This document shows positions 1-6,175 of a DNA stretch of 15,721 nucleotides, piece after piece (the stretch's first letter is position 1; every line of letters begins with the position of its first letter). The stretch covers positions 1-15,721 of the forward strand of contig CAZXLK010000026.1 in NCBI GenBank assembly GCA_964641775.1, given 5' to 3'. Made by a program: the position numbers and the translations under genes. The notes beneath the pieces were generated by a model. It worked only from the letters and a program-made list of their open reading frames with translations. It was not told the DNA's origin and ran no database searches. Source of the stretch: CAIPFQ01 sp964641775. Lineage in GTDB: Bacteria; Chlamydiota; Chlamydiia; Chlamydiales; SM23-39.

Positions 1-436
1 CAATGGAGGCTTGCGCCCTTGTTTCCAGCCGCTCCAAATCGGCAGCCACTCGATCGGAGATCTCCTGCCGCCTGGTTTGGATAGCAAAATATTTTTGAGC
101 ATGGGCAATTTCAGGTTTTCTTGGGTCTCCATTTTGAGCGATCAGATAGCAGGCGAACCTAGATAAATGAAAATCATCCAGTTGCCGATCTGTCTGGCTT
201 CCGATCCCGACCATTTTGCCAGCTTTGGCAAAATGGTTTTGAGTATCGTTGCCCGATTCTCTACAGGAATCCATTGCCTTTTTAAGGGCATTTTCAAAAC
301 GGCGCCATTGTTGATATCCAAGGCAAAGTTGGAGCTCGCGGGCGCTCCAATATTCAGCCCCATGCTGGTTTTTTTTCTTCAAAGATTCAAAAGATAGATC
401 GGAAGGAACCGGTAACGTATTATTATCATTTGCCAT
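1..436 (-). CDS. dinD: DinD-like DNA-damage-inducible protein (5' part, runs off left edge)
   Basis: The minus-strand frame is open from ATG at 436 to the window edge and gives the first 145 residues; no stop is seen because the gene continues to the left. Residues 26-34 (AEYWSAREL), 38-44 (LGYQQWR), 71-78 (AGKMVGIG), 93-103 (FACYLIAQNGD) and 119-124 (AIQTRR) match the DinD pattern of YWSAR-L, LGY, KMV-IGS, CYLIAQNGD and FA-QTRRQE. The family is related to BRO-N/antirepressor proteins. In E. coli (274 residues) DinD is SOS-induced and acts on RecA filaments. The start is fixed by a strong AAAGGAG ribosome site 9 bases upstream. I see no LexA box, and chlamydiae are generally thought to lack LexA, so damage control here would need another route. 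It could have been gained by transfer. The C-terminal half is not visible, so intactness is unknown. Confidence 0.82.
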   Translation of the reverse strand, partial: MANDNNTLPVPSDLSFESLKKKNQHGAEYWSARELQLCLGYQQWRRFENALKKAMDSCRESGNDTQNHFAKAGKMVGIGSQTDRQLDDFHLSRFACYLIAQNGDPRKPEIAHAQKYFAIQTRRQEISDRVAADLERLETRAQASI

Positions 437-445
437 AAAATTAAA

Positions 446-452
446 CTCCTTT
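446..452 (-). promoter_or_regulatory. ribosome binding site of dinD
   Basis: Read on the minus strand this is AAAGGAG, nine bases before the ATG at 436. It is one of the strongest Shine-Dalgarno sites in the window and settles the dinD start. Confidence 0.75.
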
Positions 453-459
453 CGAAGTA

Positions 460-488
460 TTAATATCGATTCATGAAATAATTATCAA
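460..488 (-). promoter_or_regulatory. candidate sigma-70-type promoter of dinD
   Basis: On the minus strand there is TTGATA (483-488), a 17-base spacer, then TATTAA (460-465). Transcription would begin near 453, leaving a leader of about 17 bases that holds just the ribosome site. This is pattern matching in an AT-rich gap, so confidence is modest. Confidence 0.35.
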
Positions 489-491
489 CAA

Positions 492-497
492 TATAAT
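492..497 (+). promoter_or_regulatory. candidate -10 box for the permease operon
   Basis: A perfect TATAAT lies 84 bases before the permease start and only three bases from the putative dinD -35 box on the other strand. I see no good -35 match at 16-18 bases upstream. The leader that follows contains a small palindrome (560-575, CCTTT/AAAGG) that overlaps the permease ribosome site. Confidence 0.25.
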
Positions 498-581
498 TAA
501 ATATCGTTCGAGAAAAAATCAGAAAAAAACGGTTGAATAAAACTCAGCATATGAGCGATCCTTTTTCAAAAAAGGCAAATC

Positions 582-2027
582 ATGAAAAGTTTATTTCGAA
601 GAAAGCCTATGCGATCTTCTTTTGTGGAGATCGAAGAGGGCCAGCATGAATTGAAAAGGCACCTCAAAGCTATCCATCTGGTTATGATCGGGATTGGCGC
701 AATCATCGGCGGCGGGATTTTTGTCATCTCGGGCCAAGGGGCTGCTCTTTATGCAGGACCTGCGGTCGTCATCTCCTTTATTATCGCTGCTTTTATTTGC
801 ACTCTTGCCGGCCTATGCTATGCTGAACTTGCATCGCTCATCCCAACTGCCGGCGGTTCATACGCCTACGCCTATGTTGCTTTAGGGGAGCTCCCGGCCT
901 GGATTGTCGGTTGGGCTGTCTGTGCACAATACATGATCTCCGCCTCTACTGTTGCAGTTGGTTGGTCCGGCTATATTGTAAGCCTGTTCAGAAGTTTCGG
1001 CATTACGTTTTCAGACACATTTCTCAATGCACCATTTTCCTTGAGTGCCGAAACAGGGTGGCAATTGACGGGTTCCATCTTTAATCTTCCGGCCGTATTG
1101 ATTGTCCTTTTTTTAGGAATTATGATCTCGATTGGTATCCGCGCCGCTGCCCATTTCAATAATGCAATGGTTGTAGTGAAGCTCAGCACTTTGATTCTTT
1201 TTGTGATTATCGGAATTCCCTATATTCAATCTGAAAACTGGATCCCCTTCATCCCTGAGAATACGGGAAATTTTGGAGATTTCGGCTTGAGCGGTATTTT
1301 AAGAGGCGCAGGGATCATCTTTTTTGCCTACATCGGCTTTGACACGGTTTCCACTTTATCGCAAGATGCGGTCAATCCGCAAAAAGATGTCCCTCGAGGA
1401 ATTTTGGGCTCTCTTTTCATCTGCACGGCTGCCTATATCATCATTGCCTTGGTCTTGGTGGGTGTTGTCCATTATACTCTACTCAATGTTCCCGACCCAA
1501 TGTCTGTTGCTTTGCAAGGGATAGGGTCCGAGCTGAACTGGGCTAAATTCATCATCAAAATTGCGATCGTTATTGGACTCCCCAGCGTTGTTTTAGTCCA
1601 AATGCTTGGCCAAAGCCGCATGTTCATGGCAATGAGCAATGATAAACTTCTTCCAGGTCCTTTTGGTGCGATCCACCGCAAAACAAAAACCCCAATGTTT
1701 TCTTCACTCATCACTATGCTGATTGTGGCATGCATTGCCGGCCTATTTTCAGTGGATATCTTAGGCCCCCTTGTTTCGATCACAACCCTTCTGATTTTTG
1801 CGATCGTTTGCCTCGGCGTCTTGGTCCTGAGAAAAACGCATCCTGAATTCCATCGCCCCTTTAAAGTGCCCTTTGTTCCATTGATCCCACTTCTCGGGCT
1901 CCTTGCCTGTGTGGGGCAAATGTGCATGCTGCCATTCATTACCTGGGTTCAGATCTTTTTCTGGATGGTCTTAGGGTTGTTGATTTATTTCAGCTACGGA
2001 ATACGCCACAGCAAAGTCAGGCATTAA
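582..2027 (+). CDS. APC-family amino acid permease (cationic amino acid transporter-like)
   Basis: A 481-residue integral inner-membrane transporter with about 12 predicted hydrophobic segments. Residues 37-47 (GIGAIIGGGIF) form the broken first helix that binds the substrate amino group in APC transporters. Residues 79-101 (YAELASLIPTAGGSYAY and following) and 247-272 (FFAYIGFDTVST, then NPQKDVPRG) are strongly typical of the YfnA/CAT branch of the amino acid-polyamine-organocation superfamily. Length is normal and no frame break is seen. The ATG at 582 follows AAAAAAGG by six bases. The substrate cannot be read from the sequence; a basic or broad-range amino acid is a family-level guess. 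It would import amino acids by proton coupling, which fits a host-dependent bacterium. It leads a two-gene unit with the methyltransferase that begins two bases after its stop. Confidence 0.9.
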   Translation: MKSLFRRKPMRSSFVEIEEGQHELKRHLKAIHLVMIGIGAIIGGGIFVISGQGAALYAGPAVVISFIIAAFICTLAGLCYAELASLIPTAGGSYAYAYVALGELPAWIVGWAVCAQYMISASTVAVGWSGYIVSLFRSFGITFSDTFLNAPFSLSAETGWQLTGSIFNLPAVLIVLFLGIMISIGIRAAAHFNNAMVVVKLSTLILFVIIGIPYIQSENWIPFIPENTGNFGDFGLSGILRGAGIIFFAYIGFDTVSTLSQDAVNPQKDVPRGILGSLFICTAAYIIIALVLVGVVHYTLLNVPDPMSVALQGIGSELNWAKFIIKIAIVIGLPSVVLVQMLGQSRMFMAMSNDKLLPGPFGAIHRKTKTPMFSSLITMLIVACIAGLFSVDILGPLVSITTLLIFAIVCLGVLVLRKTHPEFHRPFKVPFVPLIPLLGLLACVGQMCMLPFITWVQIFFWMVLGLLIYFSYGIRHSKVRH

Positions 2028-2029
2028 TT

Positions 2030-2677
2030 GTGAAAGAGCAGCTCGCTCAATTTTATTCTCAGCACCACCAAGAAAAAAACCGTTATGGCTATCTTTTTTG
2101 CGATGGTGAAAGAGGCCCATTTTTAAAAAACTGGATAGGGACGGAAAAAAAAGTTCTTGATCTTGGCTGTCGAGATGGGATGCTCACAAAATTTTTTGTT
2201 GAAGGCAATGAGGTCACAGGTGTTGATATTGACACAAAGGCCTTGGAAAGCATTAAAGAAACTCTTTCCATTGAGACCCATTGGGTTGATCTCAATGCGG
2301 AATGGCCCTTTCCTCCCAACACTTTTGATTCGATTGTAGCTTGTGAAATCTTGGAGCATGTTTTTTTCGTTGAGCCTTTATTAGAAAATATTTCCAAATC
2401 CTTAAAAAAGGGGGGCCAATTCATTGGCTCTGTACCAAACGCATTTCGGATGCGTAACCGCTGGAAATTTCTATTCGGCGAAGAATTTGATACAGATCCT
2501 ACCCATGTCCGCCTCTTCTCCTATGCTAAATTAGACAAGCTTCTCGCTTCCCATTTTCAAGAAATCGAAATCATTCCCATCCAAGGCAAAATCGCCCCCT
2601 TCCTCAGCGTCCATAGCTCCATGCCAAAGTCCATTACATCCCTCTTTGCCAAAGATCTCCTCTGGCTCGCTAAATAA
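2030..2677 (+). CDS. class I SAM-dependent methyltransferase
   Basis: A 215-residue soluble protein read from GTG at 2030. Motif I is residues 42-50 (VLDLGCRDG). The acidic residue after strand 2 is D66 (VTGVDID), and the motif IV/post-I region is 99-110 (FDSIVACEILEH). Residues 128-137 (GGQFIGSVPN) match the Methyltransf_11/UbiE-like fold. The substrate is unknown; similar proteins methylate small molecules, lipids or sugars. I chose GTG 2030 because AGG lies eight bases upstream and the permease stop ends at 2027, giving a coupled two-base gap. An earlier in-frame GTG at 1922 would put 36 extra, non-family residues inside the permease gene. The protein ends just before the inverted-repeat element at 2688. 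Confidence 0.85.
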   Translation: MKEQLAQFYSQHHQEKNRYGYLFCDGERGPFLKNWIGTEKKVLDLGCRDGMLTKFFVEGNEVTGVDIDTKALESIKETLSIETHWVDLNAEWPFPPNTFDSIVACEILEHVFFVEPLLENISKSLKKGGQFIGSVPNAFRMRNRWKFLFGEEFDTDPTHVRLFSYAKLDKLLASHFQEIEIIPIQGKIAPFLSVHSSMPKSITSLFAKDLLWLAK

Positions 2678-2687
2678 AATAGAAAAT

Positions 2688-2789
2688 TAACCACCGAGCA
2701 CACCGAGGACACAGAGATTTTCTTTTTGCAGGGCAAAAAGAAAATATTTCTTTCTTTTTTCTCGGTGCCCTCGGTGTGCTCGGTGGTTA
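2688..2789. repeat. nested inverted-repeat (MITE-like or REP-like) element
   Basis: Outer arms are 2688-2716 and 2761-2789: 29 bases, 27 complementary, beginning TAACCACCGAG. The arms themselves repeat a nine-base unit (ACCGAGCAC, ACCGAGGAC, then ACAGAG). Directly inside the left arm is a second, perfect 13-base hairpin, 2717-2729 and 2733-2745, with a three-base loop, followed by a T-rich tract at 2746-2760. The element sits between convergent genes. Its right end overlaps the stop codon of the minus-strand sulfatase-like gene. No transposase gene is present. Similar 'accaccgag...gacaccgag' arms occur as dispersed repeats in diverse bacteria, to my recollection, so a non-autonomous repeat is likely, but copy number in this genome cannot be judged here. 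Confidence 0.8.
2717..2760 (+). terminator. probable intrinsic terminator of the permease-methyltransferase unit
   Basis: The inner 13-base perfect hairpin (loop AGG at 2730-2732) is followed by a pyrimidine tract with a run of six T at its end. It begins 39 bases after the methyltransferase stop. The stem is AT-rich, so strength is uncertain. The large outer palindrome could add termination in both directions. Confidence 0.45.
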
Positions 2790-4673
2790 TTCTTTTTTAC
2801 GGATTAAAGGAGCGAGTGCCCCAGGGAAGGAATGTTCCATGATTGCATCAATCGTTCCCTTCTCTTTTGTTTTGAGTGCGATCACTTCGAGATCGAGCTG
2901 ATTGTAAATATTGAATGGATGAAGGAAACGAAATTGGATCTTGTCCTCTCCTCTTTCAATGGAAAATTCAATAGGAGTATCAGGCCCGTTTTGCAAAACG
3001 GCCACTCGGTAAGGCCACCTATCTTTTGCAAAAAGCGATTTGCCATCAAAAAGGTCATCAAATTCTGAGACTCCCGTAATGTGGTGAAGAAGGGTTGGAA
3101 AAAGATCAATGTGGGTAGCATTTTCTACCGTATCTTTTTTCCCGGGCAATCTTAAAAAAATCGGAACTTGTGTTTGGTAAGGGTTGAGATGGGTTCCATG
3201 GAAAAAGGCCCCCTCTTCATAAAATTCTTCTCCATGATCTCCTGTTGCTACGATCACAGATGACTCATAAAGATTTTCTCTTTTTAAACACTCAAAAAAT
3301 CTACCCATTAAAGAATCCATGAAGGCAATCGAGTTGCGGTAACGGTTTTTTACCGGCTCGATCTCTTTTTGCGTTAAGGTGAGATAATCAATCTGTTTTG
3401 CAATCGGCTGAAATTTTAATGGAAAATCTTTGGGAAAACTATATTCGGAATGGGTCCCATCGAAGAAAAAAAGATATAGATTGCCCCTCTCACCGTGTTT
3501 TTTCACATCTCTTTCAAAAGAAGTGATGCAGGCGGCGTCTCGATCGCAAGGCTCAAGATTGCGATTGAAAAAATGCTCTTCGATCCGATCTGCTAAATTT
3601 CTTTTTTCTCCAAAAATGGCTCTATCCATATGGAAGTAGCGAAGATCAGCAGAAGAATAGACCCAAATTTTATATCCGATCTGTTTTAAGATTTGAAGGG
3701 GGATACTTCCTCCTACCCAAGCATCTCGCATTGCTGCCCAATGAAAGGGGAAATCAGAATGGAAAATCGCAAACCAAGAAAGGGGGGTCCAATTGGCATT
3801 GGCAAAAGAGCTTGGAAAATCGAGATTTTCCTTTCCAAATTGAGTGAGAATCGGCGCTGTTTCCTCATTGATGAAATCCCGTCTGAGTGTTTCAATTACA
3901 AAAAAATAAATGTTGGGCAGCTCTTGAACCGATAAATTGGGGATCCTTTTTTTCGTCTCCTTTTCATCGCGCGGCTCCTTTAATGGCATGGGCAAAGAGA
4001 TGCACTGAGGATCGGGCTTTAAAAAAGTTCCTCCTAAAGGCAAGTTTTTATGGTGTTTATTATAGATCCATCGATCCAGATAGGGGTGGACTGCCACTTC
4101 AAGGAGAAGGAGCGAGCTTCCTGCAACAATGATGGCAAGGATGATCTGATTGGGGGAGAGGCTCCAAGGATTGAGTTTTGCAATCCGATTCGTTCCCCAA
4201 TAAAGCAAAAGGCCAACAAAAGGGATGCAAAGAGGGCCAAACACTAAGATGAGAATCATACCCACATTCATATTCAGGGCCAAAAATGCCGTCACAAGAT
4301 GATCAAACCCCCTTCCAAAGAGGAATTTAAAAAAATAGGTAGCCGAGGCATCCATGGTCCTTAGCATGGTGAATTCGGTAAAATGGATGAGGAGAAGGAA
4401 AAACGATAACCCTGCAAATAAAAATAATGCCCATCGAGGAGCCCATCTTTTTAAAACGTAAGCGATTAAAATAAAAGCTGCTACTTCTAAAAATGCCTGA
4501 AAAACCGCGTAGAGGACAAAAAAGAGGCGCACTCCCGACATCGGGTGTTCCAAGAAAATGAAGTGGGAAAGGCTAAAGGTTGCCAGAATGACAAAGAAGA
4601 TACTGAAATACAAGTAGTTAATCTCATGTTTCTCTGAAAACCAGCGTCGAAAACGATCAAGTAATGATTTCAT
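2787..4673 (-). CDS. YejM/PbgA-like membrane protein with sulfatase-fold domain (paralog 1)
   Basis: 628 residues. About five hydrophobic segments fill residues 20-195, followed by a linker containing NLPL (210-213), then a periplasmic sulfatase/alkaline-phosphatase-fold domain from about 252 to 560. Metal-site candidates are E261 (VIET), D479-H480 (TGDHGEE) and H492/H495 (FHGTH). T296 in NWTPLS sits where sulfatases carry the formylglycine cysteine, so a classical sulfatase is unlikely. Layout resembles E. coli YejM/PbgA (DUF3413 plus sulfatase domain), which senses lipopolysaccharide and controls LpxC; LTA-synthase or phosphoethanolamine-transferase relatives are the alternative. Unlike YejM, the DHGEE motif looks intact, so it may be enzymatic. 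The ATG at 4673 has only a weak ribosome site, but no other Met lies before the first membrane segment. The stop codon lies in the repeat arm. Paralog 2 is at 6156-8027. Confidence 0.8.
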   Translation of the reverse strand: MKSLLDRFRRWFSEKHEINYLYFSIFFVILATFSLSHFIFLEHPMSGVRLFFVLYAVFQAFLEVAAFILIAYVLKRWAPRWALFLFAGLSFFLLLIHFTEFTMLRTMDASATYFFKFLFGRGFDHLVTAFLALNMNVGMILILVFGPLCIPFVGLLLYWGTNRIAKLNPWSLSPNQIILAIIVAGSSLLLLEVAVHPYLDRWIYNKHHKNLPLGGTFLKPDPQCISLPMPLKEPRDEKETKKRIPNLSVQELPNIYFFVIETLRRDFINEETAPILTQFGKENLDFPSSFANANWTPLSWFAIFHSDFPFHWAAMRDAWVGGSIPLQILKQIGYKIWVYSSADLRYFHMDRAIFGEKRNLADRIEEHFFNRNLEPCDRDAACITSFERDVKKHGERGNLYLFFFDGTHSEYSFPKDFPLKFQPIAKQIDYLTLTQKEIEPVKNRYRNSIAFMDSLMGRFFECLKRENLYESSVIVATGDHGEEFYEEGAFFHGTHLNPYQTQVPIFLRLPGKKDTVENATHIDLFPTLLHHITGVSEFDDLFDGKSLFAKDRWPYRVAVLQNGPDTPIEFSIERGEDKIQFRFLHPFNIYNQLDLEVIALKTKEKGTIDAIMEHSFPGALAPLIRKKE

Positions 4674-4736
4674 GCCTAAGGTTTATCTAACAAAAAATCT
4701 CTTTTAATCAAGCTAAAGTTTTTATTTTACACTGCC

Positions 4737-4765
4737 TTTACCTTTTTAACATTTTGTGGTATACT
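4737..4765 (+). promoter_or_regulatory. candidate promoter of the reductase-thioredoxin fusion
   Basis: TTTACC (4737-4742), a 17-base spacer, then TATACT (4760-4765) with an extended-10 TG at 4757-4758. The predicted start of transcription is at about 4772, which is the A of the ATG itself, and there is no ribosome site. This suggests a leaderless message. Confidence 0.45.
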
Positions 4766-4771
4766 TAACCT

Positions 4772-6175
4772 ATGATTAAACAATTTATTTTATCTGTAAT
4801 TGCAGGTTTTTCTTTACTTTCGGCATCGGAAAAGCCCGTAGAAGCTGAGCCGGTAGTAATACTAGGTGGGGGTGTTGGTTCTTTAACTTCTGCCCTTTAT
4901 CTTGCAAGAGCAGGACTTTCTCCTATTGTTATAGAAGGTTCGAAAGCCGGCGGGCTTTTGACCCAATCCCATAGTGTTCAGAACTGGCCCGGGGAGATGG
5001 AAATTGAAGGGCGTGCATTAACAGACAAAATCCGCTCTCAAGCAGCGGCCAATGGAGCCCGCATTCTAGAGGCCGAAGTAATCGATGTGAACTTTACCAA
5101 AAGGCCTTTGGAGATCACCATCCGCTATTTAGATTCCTCCCTCAAGACCGAAAAAATTTCGGCCCTCTCTTGCATTATTGGCATGGGAACAGAGCCTAAT
5201 TTTTTGGGCATTCCGGGAGAACAGAGGTATTGGGGACAAGGGGTTAGCAATTGTGTCATTTGCGACGGCGCATTGTACAAAAACAAACAAGTTGCCGTAG
5301 TTGGCGGTGGTGATGCAGCAGTTTTGGAAGCGCTCTATCTTTCCAATATTGCCAAAGAGGTTCATCTTTATGTTCGGAAAGACTTTCTCAGAGCTAATGA
5401 AACCAATCGAATTCAAGCCCTTAAAGAAAAGACCAATGTGATCATTCACTTTCACTCCCAAATTGATGAAATCAAGGGCAATGAGCTGGGAGTTACAAAA
5501 GTAGCAGTAAAAACCGGGAAAGAGATTACCGATTATCCGATGGATGGCGTTTTTCTTGCCATTGGATCGCAGCCCAATTCCAAAATCTTTAAAAACATCC
5601 TGAAGCTCGATGCCAAGGGCTACATTTTGTTGCAAAAAGACCAAGAAACCAGTATGCCTGGCGTCTATGCGATTGGAGATATTGTAGATCCGATTTATAA
5701 ACAGGCGGTCTCTGCAGCAGGAGATGGGGCAAAAGCGGCCCTTCAAGCGCAAGAATTTCTAATGGATAAACACACAAAGCTTTTAGCTCAAAAAAAAGAA
5801 GAGAAAAAACCAGATTCGATTGCAAAAAGCGCAGTAATTGCAAAAGGGCAAGTGATTGAAATCCAAACCTTGGATCAGCTCCAAAAGACACTACAAGAGG
5901 CAACCGGTCCGGTTCTTATCGATTTTTATGCTACTTGGTGCGGTCCTTGTAAGCAGGTTGCTCCTTTATTGGAATCGAGCGCTTTGAAACTTGCAGGCAA
6001 AGTGATCTTTTTGAAAGTCAATGTTGATGTTTCCTCTGACCTCAGTCAAAAATATGAGATCCGCTCCATGCCAACGGTTCTACTTTTAGATCAGAATGGG
6101 AAAATTCAAGAAAAAAAAGTAGGGGCTGAGCAAATTGGCGAACTTTTAAATAAACTCAGTACGGATAATGGCTGA
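4772..6175 (+). CDS. trxB: thioredoxin reductase-thioredoxin fusion with signal-like N-terminus
   Basis: 467 residues joining a complete NADPH-thioredoxin reductase (about 27-330), a charged linker (331-362) and a thioredoxin domain (363-467). Reductase features are the FAD motif GGGVGS (32-37), redox pair C161/C164 (CVICDG), NADP motif GGGDAA (178-183), NADPH-phosphate region VRKDFLR (201-207, versus the usual HRRxxxR) and FAD motif AIGD (300-303). Thioredoxin features are WCGPC (389-393) and cis-Pro P434 (SMPT). Electrons would pass from NADPH via FAD to C161/C164 and on to the fused thioredoxin. Fusions of this order are known, for example in Mycobacterium leprae. Residues 1-26 are extra: K3, a hydrophobic stretch at 5-16, then possible signal-peptidase sites after S19 or A25. 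An in-frame TAA lies two codons upstream, and no ATG, GTG or TTG alternative lies before the FAD motif. The 3' end overlaps the convergent paralog 2 gene by 20 bases. Confidence 0.9.
   Translation: MIKQFILSVIAGFSLLSASEKPVEAEPVVILGGGVGSLTSALYLARAGLSPIVIEGSKAGGLLTQSHSVQNWPGEMEIEGRALTDKIRSQAAANGARILEAEVIDVNFTKRPLEITIRYLDSSLKTEKISALSCIIGMGTEPNFLGIPGEQRYWGQGVSNCVICDGALYKNKQVAVVGGGDAAVLEALYLSNIAKEVHLYVRKDFLRANETNRIQALKEKTNVIIHFHSQIDEIKGNELGVTKVAVKTGKEITDYPMDGVFLAIGSQPNSKIFKNILKLDAKGYILLQKDQETSMPGVYAIGDIVDPIYKQAVSAAGDGAKAALQAQEFLMDKHTKLLAQKKEEKKPDSIAKSAVIAKGQVIEIQTLDQLQKTLQEATGPVLIDFYATWCGPCKQVAPLLESSALKLAGKVIFLKVNVDVSSDLSQKYEIRSMPTVLLLDQNGKIQEKKVGAEQIGELLNKLSTDNG

Noticed and set aside
437..581. 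LexA operator in the dinD promoter region
   Set aside because: No CTGT-N8-ACAG pattern is present in the gap.
1922..2029. GTG at 1922 as start of the methyltransferase
   Set aside because: It would overlap the permease by over 100 bases and add 36 residues with no family match; GTG 2030 has AGG at a suitable distance.
2688..2789. CRISPR-like repeats
   Set aside because: The nine-base units are short, adjacent and arranged as a palindrome, with no spacers and no cas genes.
2787..4673. Classical formylglycine sulfatase
   Set aside because: The nucleophile position is Thr (Ser in the paralog) and the CxPxR signature is absent.
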